64,000 nt of DNA from Cornus controversa (taxonomy: Eukaryota; Streptophyta; Magnoliopsida; Cornales; Cornaceae), in contig CM048845.1 of NCBI GenBank assembly GCA_026545225.1, positions 119,539,033-119,603,032 of the forward strand, in the 5' to 3' direction. Made by a program: the position numbers and the translations under genes. Under the pieces are notes generated by a model, which saw nothing but the letters and a program-made list of their open reading frames with translations, did no database searches and was not told where the DNA came from. Below, in pieces: positions 36,501-48,700 of the stretch; the stretch's first letter is position 1; each line of letters opens with the position of its first letter.

Positions 36501-38053
36501 TTTCTTGGTAACAAAAATGCTTTTTCTGGTCAGAAGCATTAGAATTAGATCTTAAATGTTTTTGAGTGGTTCAATTTTATTTCTTTTTTTCTAATAACCT
36601 TTCATTAATTTCTGTTGTAGGTTTGCTTTAGTAATGATTTCTTCAGGACCATGGAGAGAATTAAGAACCTTGAGACTCGTAAGGAAGTGCTCTCTCTTTT
36701 GACAAAGCTTTCAAGTGGTTGGCGACAGCCTCAAGAGGATAGAATTCCCAATGACATGAATGGGATCTCTTCTCCACTGTTAGAGCAGTACAATGTCAAT
36801 GGGTTCCTAAATCTTGTTTGGACTGTATTCATTGTCACGGAAAATTCAAAGTACATCCAAGCTATTAAGGTTTGGGATGTTTTGCCATTGTCTGAGATAC
36901 CAGAACTAGCAAAGCATCTTGACATCACATTAGGGAATCTTACAGTGGTTACTATGCGTCGCTGCTTATACAAACGCGAAGAAGGGTATGCATCGCTGCT
37001 TATTCCTTTTTTTATCTGGAACAATTTTCATTACATAGTAATGACAGGAAGAATGGTATTTTTTATATATTGGGTGGAAGTATTTCCTGAGGTTGAATTT
37101 GGTAAAACTGGCATGTTAAGTTTTTTTTATACTTTATAAGGTGTACTTCTATCTTTACTTGTGAGGCATTTGTAGTTGTTGTCTCAACATTCCTTTTGAT
37201 GTGAGTTTAGTCCAACAACTAATGGTAGTGCCCTCTCTCTCTTGTATCCCTCTGACTATACTTCAGGAAAATTCTATCACGAGGGCACTTTCACATGTCG
37301 AAAGGCTGTGAGGATGCACTCTCGATGCAATGGCTTAGAGTGCGCTCATGATAAATAGTTTTGCTCTTTAGTTTTATATGTACAGGCAATTTGGATTTCG
37401 GAAAAGAAATTTTTAGTCTAATACATGCACAAATGAGAGGCCAACTGATTGAAAATTTGCTTCTAAAAAGACTTGATTATTTCAATTGCTACAGGAATTT
37501 AGTGGTTCCAATGACATGGCCGGAAGATTCCACTGCGAATTGGGAGGCTACCCATAATAAGACTGATTCTATAGAGCGTCAATTAGCTTCACTTAGTCTT
37601 AGTGATAAAGCGGGATCATCAGCTAAGAGTTACAGGTGAGTACTTGGTATAAATCATTATTTGGTATCGGTACAACAATTTATGAAAACTGCCAAGATAT
37701 GATGCATGGTTTTTGGGCTGTGAACTGGGAAAGAAACTAGGCTTTTGTGAGGCAAGAAAGTGAAACTATATGTATATATATCGTTTTATTTTTTGGAATA
37801 TCAATTTTTTTCTTTTCCTTGCTGAACTTGGTGGCGTTTGCTCAGAAAATTTATGCAAAGAACTTAATTTTCTTTTACCTTTTTCTCTCATCAATATGGG
37901 CGCACAAGCATAATATGGTTAGAAAGCATCTGCGAATTGCTGAAACAATTTTAATTTTTTTTTCTTTTGATTTCATTAATGGATATCAGAAATCATATGA
38001 AGTCCAAAATGAAGAGTGGAGCAAAAACCAATGGCAAGAAGAACAGATGGTAG
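30571..38053 (+). CDS. Gene 2: SEN1/UPF1-type SF1 helicase, tandem paralog of gene 1 (9 coding exons)
   Basis: Exons: 30571-30675, 33085-33648, 33853-35277, 35368-35692, 35878-36139, 36221-36437, 36621-36985, 37495-37635, 37990-38053; about 1155 aa, open throughout, with intron phases identical to gene 1 (0,0,0,1,2,0,2,2). Motifs: GPPGTGKT (281-288), DEAAQ (660-664), GDERQLP (686-692), QYRMHP (726-731), VDGFQG (853-858), NVALTRAR (887-894). All key ATPase residues, including the arginine in LTRAR, are present, so an active helicase is expected. Insert residues 408-419 are almost pure Asp/Glu, followed by a Lys-rich stretch. Exon 2 has one copy of the 14-aa EPEVGD unit that is doubled in genes 1 and 3. 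The first coding intron is 2.4 kb because of a small LTR element. The promoter lies about 2 kb upstream, beyond an inserted transposon, so expression may differ from its sisters. Function assigned by family only. Confidence 0.88.
31204..32858 (+). mobile_element. Small LTR retrotransposon in gene 2 intron 1 (non-autonomous)
   Basis: Left LTR 31204-31392 (TGTTAGATAATA...TTTCTAACA) and right LTR from 32670 (TATTAGATAATA...) are clearly homologous over about 180 bp. A primer site TGATATCAGAGC (initiator Met tRNA type) follows the left LTR, and a polypurine tract GAGGGGAGCT precedes the right LTR. The interior (about 1.28 kb) has no intact gag or pol. Flanks repeat GGACTTGTG-ATAC, longer than the usual 5 bp. 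Orientation is the same as gene 2. Confidence 0.75.
32090..32600. repeat. Degenerate tandem repeats inside the intronic LTR element
   Basis: First comes a unit of about 65 bp built on CAGTGGT-ATCACATGCTTTT (32110-32285, three units). Then follow shorter units around CATGCGCTTCC (32285-32580). The CpG-containing composition stands out from the AT-rich intron. Confidence 0.65.
32947..32980. repeat. Poly(C)/poly(A) tract
   Basis: A run of about 14 C, one T, then about 7-8 C, followed by about 12 A, in intron 1 of gene 2. The aligned positions in genes 1 and 3 have only short C runs. Confidence 0.85.
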
Positions 38054-38073
38054 AGTGAGGTTGCATAAATGAG

Positions 38074-38391
38074 GTTCGTTTCTTGTTTTCCTATTCTTTT
38101 TTATTTTTATGAAGAAGAAACAATTTGTGTAGATCATTTTACAATATGAATCAGCTGCATACAGACTCCCCACTCCCCCATCCCAAGAACAAAAAAAAAA
38201 CAAGCTTTTAGAGAAATAGTGATATTTAGTATTTCTCTAAAAAATTGTCATGTACAACAGCTGAAATATGTTACGTAATCAAATGTTGTTTATGGAAAGC
38301 CTTTTTTGTTTTTCAAAATTTTCTCCATGTTTTATTCCACTTTACATAATATAAATCTAAAATTATACCTTCCAGATTTATTTGGGTGCAG
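38074..38391 (+). other. Gene 2 probable 3'UTR intron
   Basis: Donor AATGAG|GTTCGT starts 20 nt after the stop, and acceptor GGGTGCAG| precedes the GTGTGAGG block. The layout matches gene 1. Inferred from conservation among the three genes. Confidence 0.45.
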
Positions 38392-38689
38392 GTGTGAGGG
38401 ATGACTGTCCACAAAAGCTCTTACCACCACCACCTGAATGCAAAAGCCAAGCTGAAATGCATACTGATGATTTTTTGGTCACTTTTGTGGCATGTCACAG
38501 TGTTTTGAGCACATCTGCTCTCGATTGGTAACAAGATTTGAAACTGTTTCATTCTTGTATACTTAAAATTTGGTATTTAAGATTACAAGTGTATAGGCTC
38601 TGCGTGTCCCTTTTGTGAATTTGCGTAATGGGAATGTGCTTTCAGTGGAAAATTTGTAATGTTAACTATTATCAAATTGGGTTCCTGAA

Positions 38690-39110
38690 TTGCATTATTT
38701 TATAAAAGAGCATAAAAATAGGCTGTTGTTATATTCAGAGAGTGCCATGACAAAGATAATTGGGGACCCTATAAAAGAGCATGGGCTTGTGCACTCTAAC
38801 CTCCTCTTGGGACCAAGCGTCATTGCTGGTCGAACCCTCGTAGGCTTATGCACGCTCCTCCCATTTTTGCCTAGGAATTGATTCTGATACAATTTGTCAC
38901 GACCCGCCGTAGATATTGTCCGCTTTGCACGATGTCCTCAACCTAATATGGTTTTAAAATTTATAAATATATAGTCCATGGTTCAGTCTAACGAATCGAA
39001 TCGAATTTCTCAGACACCAATCCGTTAATCGAATTGTTCCCAACAGATTTATTATTTATAAATTTATATTCGAACCGTGGACTAAAGAAACTGAACCGAT
39101 TCATAACTGA
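38690..39110. other. Downstream flank of gene 2 with LTR-like fragment
   Basis: Homology to the other gene 3' flanks stops near 38735. TCTGATACAATTTGTCACGACC (38882-38903) looks like a minus-strand primer site next to an LTR start. No coding frame supported. Confidence 0.35.
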
Positions 39111-39719
39111 TGTAATATAAAATTGTTGACGAACCTTTTTTGACTCGAAGAAACTCATATTTGATTGGAAATGACCCAATAAGCAAAATCTAGTAGCATA
39201 AGCTACTGGCCCATAGTGTATTTCAGTAGAATTACATCGTCTAGGGCCTTAAAAGTGCATTTTTTCATCTTATTGGAGATCTGTTGAATATTTTGTGAAT
39301 TTTGTTCGTGGACCAAACGAAGTCAGATTTGGGTGAAATTTAATTATTAGTAATTTTTAATTATTATATTTTTTATTTAATTTTTTTCAGAATATTTGAA
39401 GAAAGTTTTATTTTTAACAGTTTGTTATGCTGTTAATCTTTCTTTTGTTTTTAGGTTTTCTTGTTCTGTTGGGATTATGATTTTTACAAGTTTTCTTTTG
39501 TTTTTAGAATTCCATGTATTATTAGGATTATGATTTCTCCATTATAAATCTATGTAATGTCATAGGGCACGAATCAATCAATCAATTTATTAATAAAAAT
39601 ATTAATTATTTTACAATTTCTTTAACTTTGTGAATTCAAAGTTGTTTATCTTGTTTGTGCGCGAACGTTCATAACTTTTGCTTTGTCAGTTGGTATTAGA
39701 ACCTTGATTTACCCTAGTA

Positions 39720-40462
39720 TGATGGCAATTGGTTGTTTTGATAGCACCCACTTTGTCGACGAAGATTGCAGAGTGAAGGCCCCTTGGGTAGCCATACATA
39801 CTCAAGAACGATAATTTGATCAACGATGTAGACATATTGCTAGTTTTGGGATTGGTGGCAACCGTGTTTGTAGTCCAGTTTGGGATCGTGTTGGAGTTGT
39901 TTCTCGCAGCCAACCAAATATGGGTTATGTTCCTGTATATCCACGTAGGCCTATAGCCTATGCGGATTATTTCGGTGATGAGTTTGGATTCAGAGGACTT
40001 ATTGCGAATCAACGTGATCGAGGTAGACTTGACAGAATCTATAAGTATCCAGACAATCGTGAATTTAAAAGAAAATTGGATCTACTCACTTTTCGTGGAA
40101 GTTTTATTATTGAGGAAGTCTTGAATTGACTTGAAGAAATTGAAGAATTTTTTGAGTATTTTGATGCACCCAAAAATAAACAAGTTCCACTTGTAACCTT
40201 CAAGTTTAAAGAATGTGCTTCAACTTGGTGAGATCAAACATAAACTAACCGGATGAGGCAAGAAAAATAATGTGTGCGATCGTCGTACAAGATGAAAAGG
40301 TTGATAAAAGCTAAATTCCTACCCCCATATTATGAGCAGATGATGTACAACAAAATATTAGAATTGAAGAAAGAAAGTTGGTTTGTCAATGAGTGCACGA
40401 AGGAGTTTGATGGTAATTTTGTTGAAGCAACGAGTGATTTTATTGAGATGAATCAGAAGTAA
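39720..40462 (+). pseudogene. Gypsy gag remnant
   Basis: Translated pieces in sequence show GSFIIEEVLN, EEFFEYFDAP, then PLVTFKFKECASTW and YKMKRLIKAKFLPPYYEQ. These match the order of conserved phrases in plant Gypsy gag (retrotransposon gag domain). The frame is broken by several stops and shifts. Beyond 40462 only scattered short frames occur. Confidence 0.65.
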
Positions 40463-41786
40463 AATTTTGTTGTTTAATCTCTTGTAGTTGAAGAGGATGA
40501 AATTGTTTGGGCAAAATTCTGTTGTTTTATCTCTTGTAGTTGAAGAGGATGAAATTGTTCGTGCCTTAGTCATTGTAGATGCACCTAAAAAGGTTTCCAA
40601 TGATATAATTTCAGAGAGCCACTTTAACGACATAGTTGTTGATTTGAGAGAAATAGACTTGAAAAATGATGGTGACAAGAAATAAATTACTGCAACTGAG
40701 CAAGATGAATCACTTGATAATCGGGTCAATAATTTTTTCAAGTTGCATGTACAAGATGTGGAAGACAATGCTCAAAAGGTCGCATTCAAGTTTATTGATG
40801 CTGCTGGCCGAGGTGGATATAGGCCTACGCAGGAGGCTGGGGAAGTGGGCTTTGGAATTCACCCAAACAACCTTTCATCTGTTGTTTGAAGCAATGATGT
40901 CATGGGTTTGGAATTTAGAGCAGTAACAAAAGTTGCTCCTTTAAAAAGCAGTGTCCCACTTGATGAATGACAACCACTGGATGAGGGAGAGAAATTCAAT
41001 AACTTAGCTGTTGCGCAAAAAATATATGACTTGGGAAAGTATGCTGGCTTGGAAAGATTGACAAATATTCACATCTCCATTAATTCTCTCATATGTTCTA
41101 TTATTTTGGATTTCAATATTTAACCAAAATGACTCGATTAAAGCTTTTTGACAATTGTGGTCATATTTTTTATAAGCTTGGACTTTGTAGTCAACTTTGG
41201 CTGGTTGGTTTTTCAAACAATTACCCAACATCAATAATTCATTTTGATACATGCCCCCATTCTGACATGATTTTGTCGAGTTTGGAGTCAAATAAATTGG
41301 GACAGAATAAGTTTAGTTCAATTTCTTGTGATATTGGGTATTGCAGAAAGTTTCAAAGGTTTGTTATTTCAAACAATTTCTTTTGTTTCGAGTAGCCAAG
41401 GAATATTGGAAAGCTGTCATAGTTGGTGTTCTTTTGGGATTGGATAACTAAAAAGCAAGTTTATGAAACATCATGACCAAGTAAAGTACTCAATGGTGTG
41501 AATTGTTATTCATATTAATATACGATGAGATGTAGTTAAACTCGAGGACGAGTTTTTTTTAAGTAGAGGGGGCTAATGTAGGATAGAATTGCTAACGAAC
41601 CTGTTTTGACTCGAATAAACTCATATTTGATTGGAAACGACTTAATAAGCAATATCCGATAGTCAAAGCTACAGACCCATGGTATATTTCAATCAAATTA
41701 TATCATCTAGGGCCTTAAAAGTGCATTTTTTTTTGTCTTATAGGAGATCTGTTGAATATTTCAGGAATTTTATTCGTGAACCAAAC

Positions 41787-43003
41787 TGTGAGTTACGCGG
41801 TGCAGAAACGGTTTAGTTAATTTAGAGTGAGATGTTAATCCTTAGACCTAGAGGGGGTGAATAAGTCTTCTTATCTAATTTTTATAATTGATTAATTACC
41901 CACAATGATTACAATTAAGCATCCAAATCAAACATAAAATAAGTAAAGCAAGTAAGGAAAGTTAGAGATAACACCAGAAATTTTACATGAAAACCTTAGG
42001 AAGGGAAAAACCACGGGGGCGAGGTAGAAGTTCTCAGAGAAACCAATCCACTATCTCGAAGCAATGTACAACAGTCTCTGTTCCAGACTCACACCTACTC
42101 CACTTTGATAAGAACTTGATGCGGAATGTCTCAGGCTTACTTTTGCAACTCTTGGTCCAATTGCTGCAGACTCTTGGTTAACGTCACAATCCTTTCAGAA
42201 GGATAGCTGAAAGAACAAAAATACCCTGCAAGTATTTTGTTCCCTTCATAGTGATTGTTTCTCCTCCTCTTTATATAAAAATTTGTAGTTTCAAGGAACA
42301 ACATCTACTGCTCTGATCAAACTATGTAAACTGATGATGTCTTGAATAATCCATTGATTAGATTGAGAAGAACATCACAACTTAAACACTCCATGTGTGT
42401 GTGCTCTCAAAAATAAAATCAATAAAAATTTTCTCTCATAAATATCTCTTTTAGTTCCAAAAATATATTTTTTACTCTAACAATTAAATCATTGAGTCTC
42501 TCAACTAAGTTGAAGCATATAGATGTATTTATAAGGTTTAGTGTCCTTAATATACTTGGAAAACAAGTTTAAAACACCTAAGAAACGTTTTAGAGAAGTT
42601 TGGGCTGATTAGGAAACAAATTAGGTTTAGAAAAGAAATTTTCGCGTGTATTAGCTAAGTTGGACCTGTCCTAATATTTGGGGACCCGGAGGACTTTCCA
42701 GACATGCTGAAAATCAAAAGTCCCGAAAGAAGTTGGTCATGTCCTAATAAATGGGGACCGGTGGGATTTCTGAAAAATTCAGTTTTCACGTTTAAAATAT
42801 ATTTTCTAAGTCTTAAGCCCACCAAACTTTAAAACATAGTGTCCTCACTTAATACATGCACTAAGTGATATCTCATCAAATCTACGATATCGAGACACCT
42901 TCCATTCAGCTCTGAAGATCGCAATACAAGATCAAACAAAAATTATATCTCGATCAATAAGTTTTGACACCGAAGTTCGCCAATTATAATTATATATCTC
43001 ATA
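41787..43003. mobile_element. Solo-LTR-like insertion inside the right Gypsy LTR
   Basis: Starts TGTGAGTTACG and interrupts the LTR between CAAAC (41782-41786) and CAAAT (43004-43008), a near-perfect 5-bp duplication. The left LTR of the same element gives the uninterrupted sequence. It contains the CCTAGAGGGGGTGAATAAG phrase seen near 6358. The right border ends CATA instead of CA. Confidence 0.65.
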
Positions 43004-43379
43004 CAAATGAAATCGGATTCGGATGAAATTTAATATTTAGTAGTTTTTAATTATTAGATTTTTTATTTAATTTTTTTCAGAATTTTTGAAGAAAGTTTTA
43101 TTTTTAGTAGTTTGTTGTGATGCTAGTTTTCCTTTTATTTTTAGGTTTCTTTGTTATATTGGGATTAGAATTTCTACAAATTTTTTTTCATTTTTAGGTT
43201 TCCATATATTATTAGGATTATGATTTCTCCATTATAAATATATGTAATACCATAGGATAGGAATCAATCAATCAATTTATCAATAAAAATATCAACCTCT
43301 TTGCAATTTCTTTAACTTTGTAGATTTAAAGTTATTTATTTTGTTCGTACGTGAACATTCATAACTTTCGCTCCATCAC

Positions 43380-43930
43380 CTACATTATATGAATTGAATT
43401 GTGTTAAAATGAGGTAAATTTTCTAGATTAGTTTGAGTAAGTAAAAATGGTTTTACTTGTTTTTGTTACTTTCATTTATTTCTCTTTTGATTGTAACATC
43501 TAATGTTATAAATAACACAAATATACGGTGACGTATCAGCTGCAAAGAAAAAGTTAATTCTTATGTGTAAGGAGACAAATATTGCCCTTGAATAAATGTT
43601 TTCTTGTGATTTTTCTTTACTTTTTGAACTGTAATAGCAAAAAATAATTCATTTGTTTAAAAGAAAAAGGACAAAATAAGTATTTATATTGACCTATCAT
43701 TTATTTCCAACCAATTTCAATGATAGGCAAAACATTATTAAAAACAGTAACACTAGTAAGAGACTCATCTCTCAGTACTACCCTCGGGATATATAATGCT
43801 TTTGAAAATTTTAAAATGTCAAATATATATTTTAATACAAATTTCAATTTACATGAAGACATGAATCTAATGCTTTTCTCTTCAACACATATATCTGTTA
43901 CAAAAAATAAATCATCAGCTTCTTCTTTAT
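43380..43930. repeat. Array spacer repeat, copy 3
   Basis: Very similar to 63485-63930 over its whole length (TTAAAATGAGGTAAATTTT; TTTGTTACTTTCATTTATTT; CAAAACATTATTAAAAACA). It begins right after the Gypsy element and leads into the upstream region of gene 3. Confidence 0.75.
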
Positions 43931-44095
43931 TTGTATGAAGTACAAATGATGGTGTGATATATTTTTGATCCTTCGATATAAATTTAAAGATACTCGAAGA
44001 AAAAAATATCTGACAAAATTCAAAACCGGAAAACCTTTGTGTATTAATCACTGTATTAGTCGAATAAATATTTAAATACAAATCTGTGGAGGGAA

Positions 44096-44880
44096 AAAAA
44101 TACCCGATAAAGGACGACACGTGGAAATAATAACTTGGAATACACATGGCTGCCACATCACGAAGCAGGGGCCACCTTCCAAGTCATTCATCGCTAATCG
44201 ACCAAAGCGCACGGAAAGATCCAAAAATCCCCATATAATTATGGAACCAGACACTAAATTTTTGCAATAAACCAAGGCATAATCTCATGAGCACAATCAA
44301 ATCCCAAAAAGGGAGGAAGGAATGATTGCAGGCATAATTAGCGTATCCAGAAAATTATAGAAGAGAGGCAAAGCAAATGGAAAAAGGGATTTGGAGGGAA
44401 AACACCTGAAAAGATATGAACACTTATGAAGAAGCGACATTGGGGCGGCCACCATGGGCAGGAAGCCCAAACAGGATCAGGTGATCCAAATGAAGCGTCG
44501 TCCATAATGGAAAACCTTTTCAAATTCAAATTCAAATTAAATTAAAAAAGAGTTTTTGGGGTAAAGTGTGGCGGGAAAAAATATCCGATAAAGGACGACA
44601 CGTGGAAATAACAGTTTGAAATACACACGGCTGCCACATCACGAAGCAGGGACCACCTTCCAAGTAATCCATCGCTAATTGATCAAAGCGCACGGAAAGA
44701 TTCAAAAATTCCCATATAATCGTAGAACCAAACACTGAATTCTTGTAATAAACCAAGGCATAATCTCATGAGCACAATCAAATCCCAAAAAGAGAGGAAT
44801 GATTGCAGGCATAATTAGCTAATCCAGAAAATTATAAAAGAGAAGCAAAGCAAATGGAAAAAAGGGATTCGGAGGGGGAA
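44096..44880. repeat. 481-bp tandem duplication upstream of gene 3, with G-box and GATAA motifs
   Basis: GATAAAGGACGACACGTGG occurs at 44106 and 44587. The homology runs about 320 bp (through AAAGCAAATGG) and the rest of the first unit is unique. Each copy has ACACGTGG (44117-44124, 44598-44605) next to GATAA, a pairing seen in light- and ABA-responsive plant promoters. Genes 1 and 2 lack this block. On the minus strand the second copy lies just upstream of a short open frame (44505 downward). Confidence 0.7.
44405..44505 (-). other. Minus-strand gene-like fragment between the duplicated blocks
   Basis: From an ATG at 44505 the minus strand reads MDDASFGSPDPVWASC, then PWWPPQCRFF, with GC content well above the surroundings, and reaches a TTTTCAGGT splice-like sequence. 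I do not recognise the protein. It may be a captured first exon of another gene; the duplicated G-box block would be its promoter. Weak evidence. Confidence 0.25.
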
Positions 44881-45288
44881 TAATTTTTGAGGAACAATAT
44901 TTTTTCTTGGAAGTGTGGTGTACATTTTCTTACACCTACAAATCTCAATTCAAAATCAACTAGTGCGGCTCAGGACTCTTTTCCCTCCATCCATCCCTGT
45001 TATGGGGTAAGCACGGTCAGTTACAGTTATATAAAAGGATTTCCTTTCCAAAGAAGAGAACCAAAAGTCGTCACTCGTCCCTTCAATTAATGGTCCCTAC
45101 AAATACCCTTAAATGGGCTTTTCCTTTTCACTTCCCCTTAACTTTGATTCTTAGTATTCTTTTGAAGGACCCTCTGTTAGCTTTAACTTTCCGCTACCAA
45201 TAACTCTGTTAGAGTTCTTCACAATCTCTCTCTCTCTCTCTCTGTATATGTATGTATATATATATATAGACACAAACGCATACACACA

Positions 45289-45297
45289 TTTATATAG
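45289..45297 (+). promoter_or_regulatory. Gene 3 putative TATA box
   Basis: TTTATATAG lies just upstream of a leader that aligns with genes 1 and 2. It is single copy, unlike gene 1, and uninterrupted, unlike gene 2, so this is the simplest version of the promoter. Confidence 0.45.
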
Positions 45298-45491
45298 CTA
45301 GGCACCTAATAAGTACATGGGAAAGGCCATGCTTTTATTTTGATAACTTGTCGTCAATCTCGTCGTTCATTCCCTCTACACACTTCTTTATTAGCTCATT
45401 CGTACGGCGTTTCTTTTTTATGACCTTTGAGGACTAATTGGAGCCTTGGAACCAAAAAAGCACATTAATTGGTATTTAGCTTTCTTTCAAA

Positions 45492-45506
45492 ATGGACATG
45501 CAATAG
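45492..45506 (+). promoter_or_regulatory. Gene 3 uORF (MDMQ-stop)
   Basis: ATGGACATGCAATAG is identical to the uORF of gene 1 and in the same leader position. Confidence 0.5.
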
Positions 45507-45556
45507 TAGAAGTACTAGCATTGTTGGTTTTCTTCCTCAATCTGATTACTTCCCTG

Positions 45557-45597
45557 GTAAGCGATCTATCTCTCTCTATATATATGTGTGTGTGTGC

Positions 45598-45628
<31 letters not shown>

Positions 45629-45694
45629 CTGTGCGTGTTTTTGTGTATTGGGGTTTACAAATATTCTTATAAGACTGAAAGTGGGTTTTGGCAG
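45557..45694 (+). other. Gene 3 5'UTR intron with AT/GT microsatellites
   Basis: Donor CCTG|GTAAGCGATC and acceptor TTTTGGCAG| align with genes 1 and 2. The CT run is short here, while TA and GT runs are long. Confidence 0.65.
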
Positions 45695-45714
45695 TTAATA
45701 GTTTTAGAGGAGTA

Positions 45715-48700
45715 ATGATGGGGAGTGTGAAGAAAACAGAACCCAAGAGTCCGAGATTGATAGATATTGTTTTCTCTTGGTCTCTTGCTGATGTGCTGAA
45801 CAAAGATCTTTACAAGCCAAAGGTTTGAGCCACAATTTCCCTTATATACAACACTACTCTTTCATCTACTCATTTAATTTGTTATGAATAGCATTGTTTA
45901 TTTCTTGAGGCCATGTCTGCATGAATGTTAATACCATTTTAGTCTAGTAGCAACACATACAATAATTTTATATGTTATTACACATATACTCACTTGTTAA
46001 GAGTAATCTCTCGTGAATGTTACTTCATTCAAGGCCAAGTATCAATACATGGCCAAAAGATGTGATCACAGAAAATTATGTTAATTGAAAATGGTTGTCA
46101 ACCCTTTCTTTTTCTTTTTTTTGTACGCAGACACCTCCTTTAAATGTGATGGTCCCTTGGACGTGAGAATACAATGTACCCGCAAACTATATATTCATTT
46201 ACTCTCTTTACTAATACAAATCGGTGGAAAAATGAAGGTAGTGTTGGAAAGTATGTGTAAATCTAAATCAAAATCCATAAATACGCTCAAAACACACTGA
46301 TAATGACTAAAGACTGAATATATCTGTGAAGACATTAATAAACTCATAAGTAAGCCATCAAATGAAGAAATCTAACTTTTGCGTTGCTCTTGAGTATCCA
46401 AATTTGTTTGCACGGTCTACTTTGGTCTTCCACTCTCTCCACTTGTTCTCATGTCTCTAATGGAGACTAACCGAAAATAAGTGTAGTGTGTGAGAGTGGG
46501 GACCAACATAATAAATATCTGATAATATTTTTCTCGCAAAGGGAACAATAAAATTATAACCATTTTACGTTACCTTAAATCATGGTAACCAACTTTATTA
46601 TTATCCTCTCCTTTATATATATATATATATCTAAGCACACAATAACATGTGACTAAGGTACATGGTAACTTAAAATAATTTATAATCACATCAGAATAGG
46701 ATATTTGATAATTCTCTATTTGGTCTCAATCATCAATCCAGATTTTCTGTATGTTTAAAGAAATTATAATTAATAAAAATCCAAAATTCTTTCATTCTTC
46801 CATTTGGGCAAACATTGATTATATGATATAATTTTAAATTTTTTAAAGTAAAATAAAATTGGATAACATAGGTCCGCAGAAACCAAATATAAAAATATCT
46901 TAGAGTTAGTTTAGATTGATGGAATTGAAAGGTAAAGAAAAGAAAAGAAAAAAAAAATGGAGGGATAGTGTTTTTTTGTATTTGGTTTGTCATTAGTAAG
47001 AGAAACGAAATAATTTGGAGAGATTTGAAGGGATAACTTATCCCTCCAAATCTCTCTTTTGCCATCCTCCCAAAAGTGAGAAGATTTGGAGAGAAATGAT
47101 AAGAATAAGTAAAATTTTCATAATACCAAAAATAACCTCAACATTTTAGAGAACAAAACTGTAAATTAATTAAAATGGTTTCTTTTCAATTCTTTACTTT
47201 ACATTTTTCAAACGAGAATACTATTATTTTCTTTCTTTTCCTTCATAATTTATTCAAACATGAATACATATTATCACTTCTTTTCTTTTCTTTTCTCTTC
47301 TGTTTATCTAAACGAAACCTTAGTTCAAGATCCAGTCAAATAATACTACCCATGCGAACCATAGTGGTTTATGTACATTTAATCATACATGACCATCCAT
47401 GATCACAACATTAGCACTATTATCCATGTGCACAAAGAGATTATTCAAGAATTGAAATAAGTTTACTCCAAAACTTGATGAGCTACCAAAAATTCATAAT
47501 AAGATAAGACTACACATAGTTTTATGAATACCATAAAATAAGAGCAATTAAATTAATAAACCTTTCACTATCCAAGTACATCAAAAGAATCCACCACACC
47601 CATGGTAATTACATGATTATTGAATAACTTAATAGGTATGGCTTTGGTTAGTGGGTCTGCTACCATTGCTTAGTTTCTATGTGGTTAATCACTATATGCT
47701 CTTCTCTCACTTTTGCCATTACAAGAAAGTACTTAATATCAATATGCTTGGAACCAAAAGACCTCTTATTTTTGTTAGAATAAAATACTATAGGATTATT
47801 ATCATAATCATGGGCTTCGTAATTGAGTGACTTTATAATATGTTACACGATTCTTATTCCAATTGCTTTATAATAGACTACGAACTCAACTGAAAATAAC
47901 ACTTTCAGCCAACATAAATATGTCTCCATATCCTATCATCTCAAGATTATCAACCGAATAGACATAAAAATTTTGCTTATTTACAAATAACGTAAAACAT
48001 TCTTTACAACCACCCAAGACTTAGAACTAGGATTAGCTTGAAATATACCAAGTAAACTAACCCCAGACACTATGTCTGAAGGCATGAGTGCATACTTGAG
48101 CATACATTAGACTTCTAATAACATAATCATAAGGCTTATTCTTCATAGTTTTCCTTTCATTCCTAGGACATTGTGCTTGACTTTCCCTTACCAATGTTCA
48201 CCCAAATGATCAACTCTCAAGTTGCTCAGTTCGGTTGCCCAAAACGTTCTATCATCAATGACTTGGGCTCCACCCCCAACCTAACACGCTCCACATACCC
48301 AACAATCTCTCACTTGGAGATTGATTTGCTATACTACTACTGGTACCTCCACCGAACACAAGAAGCTACTGTGAGACTTCCTCCTCTTCTTAGTCTGAAG
48401 ACCAACTGAACATACCTTCAGCTTCTCAATAGTAACCACCTTTGTCAACATATCTGCAGGAGGATTGTCTATCGAATGAATTTTCAATGTGAATTGTTCA
48501 TCCTCCAAGAGTGAGCGAATGGAATGATACATAATATTTATATATTTAGTTCTCAAGTGAAAGGTTGAGTTCCATGCAAGATGGATTGTACTTTGAAAGT
48601 TACTGAATAACTTGTATCTGTCTTGCTCTTTATCTAACTCATTCATAAAAAAATTCAACCATTCCATTTCCTTGCACTCCTATGTGGCTGCTAGGTACTC

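Larger units (their letters stand above)
39111..43378 (+). mobile_element. Gag-only Gypsy-type LTR element (TR-GAG-like)
   Basis: Left LTR 39111-39688 and right LTR 41577-43378 (interrupted) align over their length. Primer site TGGTATTAGAACC follows the left LTR, and a polypurine run AGTAGAGGGGGC precedes the right LTR. The 1.9-kb interior encodes only a decayed gag; protease, RT, RNase H and integrase are absent. Compared with a full Gypsy element (about 5 kb or more) it is internally reduced and non-autonomous. Confidence 0.75.

Noticed and set aside
43701-44156. 151-codon minus-strand frame upstream of gene 3
   Set aside because: It spans the array spacer repeat, whose other copy (63700-64000) does not keep the frame; no domain recognised.
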